From NCBI GenBank assembly GCA_050946055.1, contig JBMNUB010000008.1, positions 19,347-83,346 of the forward strand: 64,000 bases of DNA. The letters are read 5' to 3'. This document shows, one piece after another, positions 42,453 to 50,538 of this stretch (position 1 is the stretch's first letter; each line of letters begins with the position of its first letter). This DNA is from Fimadaptatus sp050946055 (GTDB lineage: Bacteria > Bacillota > Clostridia > Christensenellales > Aristaeellaceae). Below the pieces are notes generated by a model. It searched no databases. It was not told the origin of the DNA and was given only the letters and a program-made list of their open reading frames with translations. A program made the translations under genes and the position numbers.

Positions 42453-43536
42453 GCTGACCGGCATACATATGGTAAAGCGCGGCCGCATATCGCGCAGGCA
42501 GATGGTGCTGTACCGCATAGCGGCGGTGCTGCTGGCGCTTGTGACCGGGGGACTGTTCATACTCAGCATGGGTCACAATCCGCTTGAGGTGTACGGCACC
42601 ATGATAAGCGGCTCGCTGGGCTCCAAGATGGTCATAAAGGAGACGGTCAAGCAGGCCGTGCCGCTGCTGATAGCGGCGCTGGGCATAACGCTTGCCTTCC
42701 GCATGCACTTTTGGAACATCGGCGCGGAAGGTCAGATATGCTTTGGCGCTATCTGCGCCACGTTCTTTGCGCTCAACTTCCCGGAGTGGCCTCGATGGCT
42801 GATGCTGACGGTGATGTTTCTGGCGGCGGCGATAGGCGGCGGCCTGTTCGGCGTTGCGCCGGCTTACTTCAAGGCCAAGTTTGGCACCAACGAGACGCTG
42901 TTCACGCTGATGCTCAACTACGTGGCGCTGTACATGATACAGTACCTGCGCGACGGTCCCTGGAAGAGCCCGGAGGCCATGGGCTTCAACTTCATAGCGC
43001 GCTTTGGCAAGAATGCGCAGCTGCCGCAGGTGCTGGGCGTGCATATAGGCTGGATATTTGCGCTTGTGCTGGTGGTGCTTGTGTACATATATCTCAACTA
43101 CACCAAGCACGGCTATGAGATAAGCGTAGTGGGCGAAAACTCGCGCACCGCGCGCTATGCGGGCATGAACAACAAGTGGATAATCATCCGCACCATGTTC
43201 CTGTCGGCGGCGATATGCGGCGTGGCGGGCATGATACAGGTCGCAGGCCCTGACCGCACGCTGACCGACTCGGTGGCTGGCGGCGTGGGCTTCACGGCGA
43301 TAATCATAGCGTATCTAGGTCAGCTCAATCCGCTGGTTATACTGCTGGTCACGGTGCTGTTCTCCATACTGGAGAAGGGTTCCGGCACGGTGCAGTCCAC
43401 GTTCAACATATCCACGGCGGCCGCCGACGTGCTGCAGGGCATACTGCTGTTCTTCGTGCTGGGCAGCGAGCTGTTCTTCAAGTACCGCATAGCGTGGCGC
43501 AGCGAAGACATGGACAGGGGAGGCGTTAAGGCATGA
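42445..43536 (+). CDS. ABC permease of the BMP-type transporter (NupB-like)
   Basis: A 363-aa membrane permease of the BPD_transp_2 family with about eight to ten helices. Motifs are LIAALGITLAFRMHFWNIGAEG near residue 73, the typical N/S-IG-EGQ block followed by QICFGAICATFF, and VVGENSRTARYAGMN near 231, the coupling helix. Its start overlaps the ATPase stop, with GAGGAGGAAAG upstream, and its stop overlaps the next permease start. The gene order binding protein, ATPase, permease, permease equals the nucleoside importer order known in Firmicutes; the substrate is inferred from that. Confidence 0.9.
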   Translation: MSKLTGIHMVKRGRISRRQMVLYRIAAVLLALVTGGLFILSMGHNPLEVYGTMISGSLGSKMVIKETVKQAVPLLIAALGITLAFRMHFWNIGAEGQICFGAICATFFALNFPEWPRWLMLTVMFLAAAIGGGLFGVAPAYFKAKFGTNETLFTLMLNYVALYMIQYLRDGPWKSPEAMGFNFIARFGKNAQLPQVLGVHIGWIFALVLVVLVYIYLNYTKHGYEISVVGENSRTARYAGMNNKWIIIRTMFLSAAICGVAGMIQVAGPDRTLTDSVAGGVGFTAIIIAYLGQLNPLVILLVTVLFSILEKGSGTVQSTFNISTAAADVLQGILLFFVLGSELFFKYRIAWRSEDMDRGGVKA

Positions 43537-44486
43537 ACGAGACGCTGGATTACATAATCAAGTTCCTGTACGCCGCAGTGCTGGCGGGCGTGCCGCTTAT
43601 GTATGGCACGCTGGGCGAGATAGTCACCGAGAAGGCGGGCAACCTGAATCTGGGCGTAGAAGGTCTTATGTACATGGGCGCTATATGCGGCTTTGCGGCG
43701 GGCTTCTATACCGGCAATGCGGCGCTGGCGCTGCTGGCGGCGTTTGGCGCGGGCGTGCTGGGCTCTCTGATATACGCGATACTGACCGTGTCGTTCAAGG
43801 CCAATCAGAACGTCACCGGCCTTACGCTGACCATATTCGGCACGGGACTTGCCAATCTGTTCGGCAGCAACTACACCACCTCGGGCGCGCTGCCCGAGAG
43901 CATGATGAGCATATTCAAGCCCTTGAACATAGCGGGGCTGAGCGATCTGCCCTATGTGGGCAAGCTGCTGTTTAGCTACAATCCGTTCGTGTACTTTGGC
44001 GTATTGCTGTGCATAGCAATGGGCATATACATAAACCGCACCTCGCGTGGCCGCTCGCTGCGCGCGGTGGGCGAAAACCCCGCCGCTGCCGATGCCATGG
44101 GCGTAAACGTAACGCTGTATAAGTACGTTCACATACTGCTGGGCGGCGGCATATGCGCGCTGGGCGGTGCGTATGTCATAATAGTCACCTGCAACGGCCA
44201 GTGGACGTACAACTGCATAAACGGTCTGGGCTGGATAGCGGTGGCGCTGGTCATATTCGCGGGCTGGAGTCCGTATCGCGTGGTCATAGGCTCGCTGGTG
44301 TTTGGCGCGCTGAGCGTGCTGAGGCTGTATACGCCCGCTTCGGTCGCCAACATACCGCAGGCCATATTCATGATGCTGCCCTTTATCGCCACGGCGATAG
44401 TGCTGGTCGTGTCCTCGATACGGCCTTCGCACAAGCATCAGCAGCCCAAGAGCTGCGGCATCAACTATTACCGCGAGGACAGATAA
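43533..44486 (+). CDS. ABC permease of the BMP-type transporter (NupC-like)
   Basis: A 317-aa BPD_transp_2 permease. It shows GTLGEIVTEKAGNLNLGVEGLMYMGAI near residue 24, which carries the conserved N-LGVEG block, and RAVGENPAAADAMGVNVTLYKY near 172, the ATPase-coupling loop. ATGA overlap with the preceding permease and GGGGAGG before the start indicate coupled translation. It is the last gene of the operon, closed by a terminator at 44517. Confidence 0.9.
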   Translation: MNETLDYIIKFLYAAVLAGVPLMYGTLGEIVTEKAGNLNLGVEGLMYMGAICGFAAGFYTGNAALALLAAFGAGVLGSLIYAILTVSFKANQNVTGLTLTIFGTGLANLFGSNYTTSGALPESMMSIFKPLNIAGLSDLPYVGKLLFSYNPFVYFGVLLCIAMGIYINRTSRGRSLRAVGENPAAADAMGVNVTLYKYVHILLGGGICALGGAYVIIVTCNGQWTYNCINGLGWIAVALVIFAGWSPYRVVIGSLVFGALSVLRLYTPASVANIPQAIFMMLPFIATAIVLVVSSIRPSHKHQQPKSCGINYYREDR

Positions 44487-44516
44487 TCAGTCCGCAAAAG
44501 CGGGCTTCGACATACG

Positions 44517-44553
44517 GATGGGCGGGGGAGGCACCTCCGCCCATCTGTTTTTT
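44517..44553 (+). terminator. Terminator of the BMP-type transporter operon
   Basis: GATGGGCGG (44517-44525) pairs with CCGCCCATC (44537-44545), with an inner GGAGG/CCTCC, followed by TGTTTTTT. Confidence 0.9.
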
Positions 44554-44873
44554 GGCAGTGCAGCCCGCTTTATAAGCGCGGAAAGCTCTGCGACTGATGC
44601 GAATCAAGCGCCTGTACAGGCAAGGCTGGCGACGCGAGCGAGGCCGGGCTGACTGCGGAGAGCTACATGGCTGAGCGGCCGTCAGCGGTTCGACGGGCGC
44701 GGGGAGGCGCTTTCGCCAACATTCGCATAGGCATGCCAGCGCAGCCGCGCGTTGCGTGGGCTGGAGTAGGCAGGGCTGCATACGGAATGGCAGCGCATGG
44801 AACTGCGGCATAAGCCGTGAATGCGAACCTAACGTGCTGTGGCGGCTTTCCCGCATGCGTGTGCGCCATGCAA

Positions 44874-45125
44874 GGCGGCGACTATGGCAGCGCAGATTTA
44901 TGCTCATGGATTGGACGGGTAAAGCGCGGGCGGGGGAGCATTGCCGACGTGAGAAGCTCAGGCGAGCTGAACTTGCGCGAATGCCCACTAAAACGGCGGC
45001 GACTATGGCGGCGCGGTGATATGCGCGTGGATTGGACGGGTAAAGCGCGGGCGGGGGAGCATTGCCGACGTGAGAAGCTCGGGCGGGCTGAACTCGCGCG
45101 AATGCCTACTAAACCGGCGGCGACT
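44874..45125. repeat. 121-bp tandem repeat, about 2.1 copies
   Basis: GGCGGCGACTATG recurs at 44874, 44995 and 45116 with a 121-bp period; the unit also contains GATTGGACGGGTAAAGCGCG and GAGCATTGCCGACGTGAGA. It lies in the 840-bp gap between the BMP operon and the surface protein gene. The first 320 bp of that gap, after the terminator, hold nothing recognisable. Confidence 0.9.
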
Positions 45126-45176
45126 ATGCGCAGACGGCGCGCGTGTTGCAGCGTTTTTAATTTAAGTTGAGCGTGT

Positions 45177-45246
45177 GAGGCACATTTTGGGCGGGTAAGT
45201 GGTAATTAATGTATTCTTTACAATTATTTTGGAGCAAATGTGCCTC
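45177..45246. promoter_or_regulatory. Perfect inverted repeat upstream of the surface protein gene
   Basis: GAGGCACATTT (45177-45187) and AAATGTGCCTC (45236-45246) are exact inverted copies around 48 bp of AT-rich DNA (TAATTAATGTATTC), the most AT-rich spot nearby. The gene starts at 45328. It could be an operator pair, a stem in the leader RNA or a recombination site. Confidence 0.55.
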
Positions 45247-45327
45247 CTAATTCGTCAATAGAGTAGAACCAGAGCGGGCAATATATCCGCTTGGTCTAAA
45301 TGATACACAATGCTGGGAGGTAAGGTT

Positions 45328-46722
45328 ATGTTTAATAAGATGCATGGCTCGTTCCTCAAGAGCATACTGGCTGTAATGACGGCTATTATGCTGTGCATAG
45401 CGCCTATGTCCGCGCTTGCGGATTATGCGCTTACGGGCGCGCTGAACATCTACGTTGACGCTGTCGATGGGGATGCCGATGCCGTATACAAGGTATACGT
45501 GACCATGAAGAACGCCGGTTTCTCCACTCGTTACACCATAGACGGCGTGGAGTACACCCTGAGCGAGGACAAGCCCATATCCATCAAGGCCGGTCAGACC
45601 GCCAAGATAAAGGGCATAGAGGGCGAATTCTCCGTTCGCATCTCCGATGATGACAAGGCGACGACCACCGTTAGCGTAAACGGCGGCAGCGCCAGCGAAG
45701 GCAAGAGCGCTTCTGTCGAAGTGAACAACGGCGACACCTGCACCGTGACCTTCGTAAAGACCTACGAGGCAAAGCCCGAGCCCACTGCTGAGCCGACCGC
45801 CGAGCCGACTGCCGAGCCGACCGCTGAGCCGACTGCCGAGCCGACCGCTGAGCCGACTGCCGAGCCGACTGCCGAGCCCGAGGCCAAGGGCGAGCTGACC
45901 ATAACCGCCGGCAAGACCGGTGACATGGCCGCTGAAGGCGACAAGGAGTTCAGCTATATAATCAGCGACTCCGAGGGTCATCCCTATGTGGGCAAGGCTG
46001 TAGTCGATGGCGAGAAGGCTGACGTCAAGGGCATGGTAATAATACCTGCCGGCAAGACCGCCGTGATAAAGGACATGCCTGCGGGCGAGTACACGGTCGA
46101 GCAGAACACGCCTGACGTAGGCTGCAAGACCGAGCTGCGCGTAGACGAGGGCAAGTGGCAGGATGCTGACACCGTCAAGCTCACCATCAGCGCGGACGGC
46201 AAGACCGCGGTAGAGTACCGCAACACCTACACCGCCGGTTCCGAGCCCGATGAGAAGGAGTACTTCGACCTGAGAATCAAGAACACCGTAAAGGGCGAGG
46301 GCGCTGACAAGGACGACAAGTTCTCCATCCGCGTGACCTTCGATGCCAAGGGCAAGTTCAAGACCTCCAATGGCGACAAGATTGAGAGCGGCGACCGCAT
46401 CACCCTCAAGGGCGGCGAGAGCCTGACCATATACAATCTACCCGCCGGTACCGAGTACAAGGTGCGCGTGCGCAACGCCGATGAGGACGATTACAAGACC
46501 TCCTACTCCCGCTGCAGCGGCGAGCTGACCGAGGACACCACCGCCCGCATCACCAACACCTGGGCGGGCAAGACCGACGACAAGGAAGACGACAAGGACG
46601 GCGAGATCGCCAAGACCGGCGACAACGCCAACACCTCGCTGTACATCATGCTGATGGTGCTGTCCGCTGCCGTAGTGACCGGTGCCGGCCTGACCCTGCG
46701 CAAGCGCTTCAGCAGCAAGTAA
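45328..46722 (+). CDS. Secreted surface protein with PTAE linker and sortase-like C-terminus
   Basis: A 464-aa surface protein. A signal peptide (FLKSILAVMTAIMLCIAP, cleavage after ALA) leads to a beta-rich domain (about 35-148). An eight-fold Pro-Thr-Ala-Glu linker spans residues 151-182. Two further domains resemble Cna-B or SpaA pilin modules: AGEYTVEQNTPD near 250 and a C-terminal one with LPAGTEYKVRV near 370. The tail is EIAKTGDNANTS, a hydrophobic helix (LYIMLMVLSAAVVTGAGLTL) and RKRFSSK, the layout of sortase substrates, but with IAKTG where LPxTG is usual. No sortase gene is in the window. GGGAGG precedes the ATG at 45328. Codons favour ATC and ACC, consistent with high expression. 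Confidence 0.82.
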   Translation: MFNKMHGSFLKSILAVMTAIMLCIAPMSALADYALTGALNIYVDAVDGDADAVYKVYVTMKNAGFSTRYTIDGVEYTLSEDKPISIKAGQTAKIKGIEGEFSVRISDDDKATTTVSVNGGSASEGKSASVEVNNGDTCTVTFVKTYEAKPEPTAEPTAEPTAEPTAEPTAEPTAEPTAEPTAEPEAKGELTITAGKTGDMAAEGDKEFSYIISDSEGHPYVGKAVVDGEKADVKGMVIIPAGKTAVIKDMPAGEYTVEQNTPDVGCKTELRVDEGKWQDADTVKLTISADGKTAVEYRNTYTAGSEPDEKEYFDLRIKNTVKGEGADKDDKFSIRVTFDAKGKFKTSNGDKIESGDRITLKGGESLTIYNLPAGTEYKVRVRNADEDDYKTSYSRCSGELTEDTTARITNTWAGKTDDKEDDKDGEIAKTGDNANTSLYIMLMVLSAAVVTGAGLTLRKRFSSK

Positions 46723-46765
46723 GCTAAAGCGATAGCGCCGGGCTTACCCAATAGCGGGACATGAC

Positions 46766-47085
46766 AGCGCGCCCTCCGCAAACGCGGAGGGCGCGCTCAG
46801 ACTGTCAAAAAACCCTCGGAGAGCTCGAGAGGGCTCGCAGCCCTCTCGACTTAGGTAGCGCCCAGCGACATGTGCGGTGGGCGCGTGGATATTTTTGCGT
46901 CGGGAAATCCTATTTCCCAGAGCAAAAATATCTTCCTTGCAGTTTACACGCCCGGAAATCCGCAGGATTTCAGTGGAAACTGAGTAGGGGTGGCAGTGGC
47001 GGGGGAGATTCTCCCCCGTCCACGCTTGTCAAAAAGACTTTTTTGACAAGCAGAGCGCGCCCTCTGCAAACGCGGAGGGCGCGCT
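46766..47085 (+). repeat. Structured dispersed element, copy B, flanked by duplicated hairpins
   Basis: The element proper is 46802-47051. It has the hairpins of copy A in the same order: TCGAGAGGGCT/AGCCCTCTCGA, GCGCCCA/TGGGCGC, GGGAAAT/ATTTCCC, CAGTTTACAC/GTGGAAACTG around GAAATCC/GGATTTC, GGGGGAG/CTCCCCC and GCTTGTCAAAAA/TTTTTTGACAAGC. It starts GTCAAAAAA and ends TTTTTTGAC. On each side lies a near-identical 32-base hairpin, AGCGCGCCCTCCGC-AAAC-GCGGAGGGCGCGCT, at 46766-46797 and 47054-47085. The left one may be the terminator of the surface protein gene. The remainder of the gap to 47304 shows no gene. Confidence 0.8.
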
Positions 47086-47303
47086 GTTGCAGCTTTGCCA
47101 TATGCTGCTTCGATGCAAAGAAGAATGCGCCGCGTTGCTCGAATGCGGCAGCGCGGTTCATTGCGCTGTGCGGCACATGGTGCGTTGGTTCGTGGCACAG
47201 TCTGAGCTTGACTGCGTGTGCGGTGCGGGCAGCCGCAGTGACGCATTCTGTTGCCGCGCACTATACCATGCATGCTCCTGCACGCTGGTCTTCCGACAAG
47301 CAT

Positions 47304-47349
47304 AAAGCCCCTGCCATACGCGCTCATAAAGGCACGCATGACAGGGGCT
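47304..47349 (-). terminator. Terminator of the minus-strand amino-sugar operon
   Basis: AGCCCCTG (minus strand, 47342-47349) pairs with CAGGGGCT (47306-47313) at the base of a longer imperfect stem, followed by TTATG on the minus strand and TTTT on the plus strand. It lies 17 bp after the last gene. Confidence 0.7.
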
Positions 47350-47365
47350 TTTGCATATGCAGGGC

Positions 47366-48235
47366 TTACTTCACGAATACCTTTTCGCCGGTGGTGTAGG
47401 ACTTCTCTATCGCGGCAAGCACCTGCACGGGCTTTATCAGCTGCTCATAGCTGAAGTCCATCTTGCCTTCGCGCAGTATCTTGGCAAAGCTGCGGCATTC
47501 CAGCGCGAATATGTCGCTGATGTCCAGTATCTCGCGCTGCTCGCCCTGCTTGCCGAACACAGTGCCGGAGTAGTAGTAGGCGCTCTCGTTGAAGTGATTG
47601 GTCACTTCGAAGGTGGGGTAGTGTACGATGGCAGTCACGCCGCCCTCGTGCCTGCTCGCCCAGACCCACTCCGGGTCGAAGCCGAATATGTTCAGGCAGC
47701 TCTCTACCAGGTGAGCGGAGTAGAACCAGAAGTTGCCGTAGTCGTTGGTCATGCTGACCGGCGCGGTTATATCGCCGCTCAATACATCGCCGGGCGCATC
47801 GGATACGACCTTGCGCAGCTTGCGCACGCCTTCGCACAGCTTCACGGCAGAACCGCCCACTATGGGAACGTTCTTCTGCCGGGCCAGCTCCACCAGCTCT
47901 TTGGCCTCATCCCAGTCGCTTGTAAAGGGCTTGTCTATGAACGCGGGAATGCCGGCCTCTATGAACGGGCGCACAAAGGGCGCATGGAACCTGCCGTCGC
48001 GAGCAGTCACCATAACGGCGTCCACCTTGCCCAGCATGTCCTCGGGCTTTTCGGCGATGAACTTCAGCTGACCCTTGTCAAACACCGCCTTGTTGGACTC
48101 GGGATAATTGCCGCCCACGGCAACTACGCGCATGTCGCTGAACTCATCGCGGTATTCGGGCTTTAGTCCGTTGAATATCTCGGTAAATATCATGGCGTGA
48201 GAGTTTTCCGCGCCAAGTATGCCAATGCGAAACAT
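47366..48235 (-). CDS. Gfo/Idh/MocA family oxidoreductase 1
   Basis: A 289-aa NAD(P)-dependent sugar oxidoreductase. The Rossmann start FRIGILGAENSHAMIF differs from GxGxxG (GAENSH). It continues MVTARDGRFHAPFVRPFIEAGIPAFIDKPFT, which includes the conserved EKP-like motif as DKP with the catalytic lysine near residue 103. The C-terminal half is a short alpha/beta domain. Substrate unknown. AGGAGGAAC precedes the ATG. It is the last gene of a tight minus-strand operon, 17 bp after nagA, and one of three members of this family there. They probably act on successive forms of one amino-sugar or glycoside. Confidence 0.85.
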   Translation of the reverse strand: MFRIGILGAENSHAMIFTEIFNGLKPEYRDEFSDMRVVAVGGNYPESNKAVFDKGQLKFIAEKPEDMLGKVDAVMVTARDGRFHAPFVRPFIEAGIPAFIDKPFTSDWDEAKELVELARQKNVPIVGGSAVKLCEGVRKLRKVVSDAPGDVLSGDITAPVSMTNDYGNFWFYSAHLVESCLNIFGFDPEWVWASRHEGGVTAIVHYPTFEVTNHFNESAYYYSGTVFGKQGEQREILDISDIFALECRSFAKILREGKMDFSYEQLIKPVQVLAAIEKSYTTGEKVFVK

Positions 48236-48252
48236 ATCATGTTCCTCCTAAT

Positions 48253-49422
48253 CTACTGCTCATACACCGTCCGGCCGTCCACAATCGTGCGGGATACATT
48301 GATGCTTTCGCCAAATATCACGATGTCAGCGCGCAGACCCTCGCGCAGCATGCCGCGGTCGTTGAGCTTCATTATGCGGGCGGGCGTTTGGGTCGCCATC
48401 TTGACTGCGTCGGTCAGCGGCGCATGGGCGAGATTGACCATGTTGCGCACCAGCCTGTCGGTGGTGGCGACGCTCCCCGCAAACGCGCTGCGATTCATCA
48501 GTTTGGCTACGCCGTCCTCAAGCAGCACCTGCTGGCCGGTCTTGCGGCTGCCCAGTATGCTCAGGCCGTCCGGCATGCCCGCGCCGCGCATGGAGTCGGT
48601 CACCAGCGCGGTCCTATCCGGGCCTTTGAAGCGGTACACGAATTGCAAAAGCGGCGCGGGGAGGTGTATGCCGTCGGCGATTATCTCCACCGTCAAATCG
48701 TCCATCAGATAGGCTGCCTCAACTATGCCCGCATAGCGGAAGGCATTCTTGCGGTGTACCGTGCTCATGCAGGAGTACAGGTGCGTAACGTGCGAATATC
48801 CCGCCTCGACCGCCTTGACGACTTCGTCATAGCTGGCATCGCTGTGACCTATGGATGCCAGTATGCCGCGCTCTTTAAGCGCCCTGCCAAACTCCAGCGC
48901 GCCATTTAGCTCGGGCGCGGCGCTCCAGCGCATTATGTGGCGGGAACTGTTTAGTATTGCCTCGTATTCGGCGGGATCGGGATCGCGCACGTAGCGCGGG
49001 TCCTGTGCGCCGCGCTGCGACATGGCGAAGTACGGCCCCTCCAGATGCAGCCCCGGCATGTCGGCGCCGCGCACATTGTTGCGCCGGGCTTCTTCAAATG
49101 AAGCCTCCATGCCCGCCATCTCCCCGGCAGTGCCGGAGGTGGCGGTGGGGATGATGGTGGTCGTGCCGTGGCGCGCGTGCATTTCGGCGGCGGTTAAGAA
49201 GGCTGCGCTCGTGCCATCCATGAAGTCGGCATCGCCGCCGCCATGGGAGTGTATGTCCACAAAGCCGGGCGAAACATAGCTTCCGCAGGCATCTATCACC
49301 TCATCTGCAGGCAACTCCTGCGCGGTGATGGCGGCTATCTTGCCGTTTTCTATGTAGAGATTTAGCCCGTCGCGAATCTCGCCGTCGATTATCAAATGCC
49401 CGCCTGTGATCTTTGTATTCAT
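48253..49422 (-). CDS. nagA: N-acetylglucosamine-6-phosphate deacetylase
   Basis: Metal-dependent amidohydrolase that removes acetate from GlcNAc-6-phosphate (or a related acetylated amino sugar). The 389-aa protein shows SPGFVDIHSHGGGDADFMDG near residue 50, with the HxH of the family, then GLHLEGPYFA near 125 (metal glutamate), ASIGHSDASYDEV near 190, HLYSCMSTVHRK near 215 and ALVTDSMRGAGMPDG near 275 with the catalytic aspartate. AAGGAG precedes the ATG at 49422. It lies 9 bp after the second oxidoreductase gene, in the same operon as a NagB-like gene, supporting an amino-sugar pathway ending in fructose 6-phosphate or similar. Confidence 0.92.
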   Translation of the reverse strand: MNTKITGGHLIIDGEIRDGLNLYIENGKIAAITAQELPADEVIDACGSYVSPGFVDIHSHGGGDADFMDGTSAAFLTAAEMHARHGTTTIIPTATSGTAGEMAGMEASFEEARRNNVRGADMPGLHLEGPYFAMSQRGAQDPRYVRDPDPAEYEAILNSSRHIMRWSAAPELNGALEFGRALKERGILASIGHSDASYDEVVKAVEAGYSHVTHLYSCMSTVHRKNAFRYAGIVEAAYLMDDLTVEIIADGIHLPAPLLQFVYRFKGPDRTALVTDSMRGAGMPDGLSILGSRKTGQQVLLEDGVAKLMNRSAFAGSVATTDRLVRNMVNLAHAPLTDAVKMATQTPARIMKLNDRGMLREGLRADIVIFGESINVSRTIVDGRTVYEQ

Positions 49423-49431
49423 GGCTGCTCC

Positions 49432-50499
49432 TTAAAAGCGGATCGGCATGGGGTTCTGGCGATGTACTTCCTCCATCAGCTCAATCTGCTGCATTATCTT
49501 TTCGGGCTTGATTATCAGTTCCTTGCCCTCAGTCAGATGCTCATAGATGTTGTCGTAGTAGGCCTTGACCGCGGCGTTGAACGAAGTGCCTACGACCTCT
49601 TCCACCTCCTTGTGCCACTCAAGCTTCTCGCCGCAGTAGGCGGGAGTGCCGTCGGGCTTGCACAGCGGCTCCAGTATCAGGTGCTGCTCGGGCGCTTCCT
49701 CGGGCACGAAGTACTGGTAGGTTATCTCATTCATCTTGGCGCGCAGCGTGCCGCGGCTGCACTGTATCTTGTACAGATATCCTTCGTTGTAGGCATCGCA
49801 GCTGCTTATCTCCACGTCTATTACGGGCTTGTTGGGGGCAAGCAGCAGTATCTTCACATAGTCCTCGGCGTCGCCAAAGCTGTTCACGCTGTCCAGACGG
49901 GATATGACCTGCGGCAGCTCGTCCATGTCCAGCAAATCAAGCGCCTGCTCCATGGGATGCGGACCGGTGTTGCGCAGGCTGCCGCCGTAGAAGCGCTGGC
50001 TGCACTGCCAGTCCCAGCGGCGGGCAAAGCCGTTGAAGCTGATGCTTATCTGCACGGGGCGCCCCAGCACGCCGCTGTCCAGTATCTCGCGTATGCGGCG
50101 GTAGTAGGGGGCAAAGTGCGACTGCTGGAACACGCACAGCATCACGTTGTGCTCCCTGGCGGCGCGTATCATGGCGGCGCACTCCTCCTTGTGGGCGGAG
50201 AAGGGCTTTTCCACGACCACGTTGAAGCCGTGGGTCAGCAAATCCATGCTTACGTGATAGTGCATGTGGGAGAAGGTGCTGTTTATGACCAAATCTATGT
50301 CCTTGCGGTCATACAGCTTGCGGTAGTCGTCGTATACGTCGCAGCCGTATTCGGCCTTAGCACGCTCGCGGCGGTCGGCCAGCGCATCGACTACGGCCAC
50401 TACCTCGTACTTTTCATTCTCCTCGCTGCGGAAGAACGCGCCGTGTATGTCGCGGCCGCTTCGGCCCTGTCCTATGATGGCAACTCTCAGCTTTTTCAT
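49432..50499 (-). CDS. Gfo/Idh/MocA family oxidoreductase 2
   Basis: A 355-aa NAD(P)-dependent oxidoreductase with LRVAIIGQGRSGRDIHG at the N-terminus (GxGxxG type), then VINSTFSHMHYHVSMDLLTHGFNVVVEKPFSAHKEE near residue 85, carrying the EKP motif with the catalytic lysine. GGSLRNTGPHPMEQALDLL near 180 has the active-site histidine region. These make a catalytically complete member of the family. Substrate unknown, probably a sugar or sugar phosphate from the imported glycan. AGGAGG precedes the ATG at 50499. The 39-bp gap to the preceding gene is the widest among the catabolic genes of this operon. Confidence 0.9.
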   Translation of the reverse strand: MKKLRVAIIGQGRSGRDIHGAFFRSEENEKYEVVAVVDALADRRERAKAEYGCDVYDDYRKLYDRKDIDLVINSTFSHMHYHVSMDLLTHGFNVVVEKPFSAHKEECAAMIRAAREHNVMLCVFQQSHFAPYYRRIREILDSGVLGRPVQISISFNGFARRWDWQCSQRFYGGSLRNTGPHPMEQALDLLDMDELPQVISRLDSVNSFGDAEDYVKILLLAPNKPVIDVEISSCDAYNEGYLYKIQCSRGTLRAKMNEITYQYFVPEEAPEQHLILEPLCKPDGTPAYCGEKLEWHKEVEEVVGTSFNAAVKAYYDNIYEHLTEGKELIIKPEKIMQQIELMEEVHRQNPMPIRF

Positions 50500-50538
50500 T
50501 TCAATTGTCCTCCTTAAATTTGCGTGCGGATATATTTC

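Noticed and set aside
40617..42569. 650-codon open frame on the minus strand over the ABC ATPase
   Set aside because: It is antisense to a clear double ATPase gene, rich in His, Tyr, Ala and Leu with no family motifs. Long antisense frames are expected in GC-rich DNA of this codon bias.
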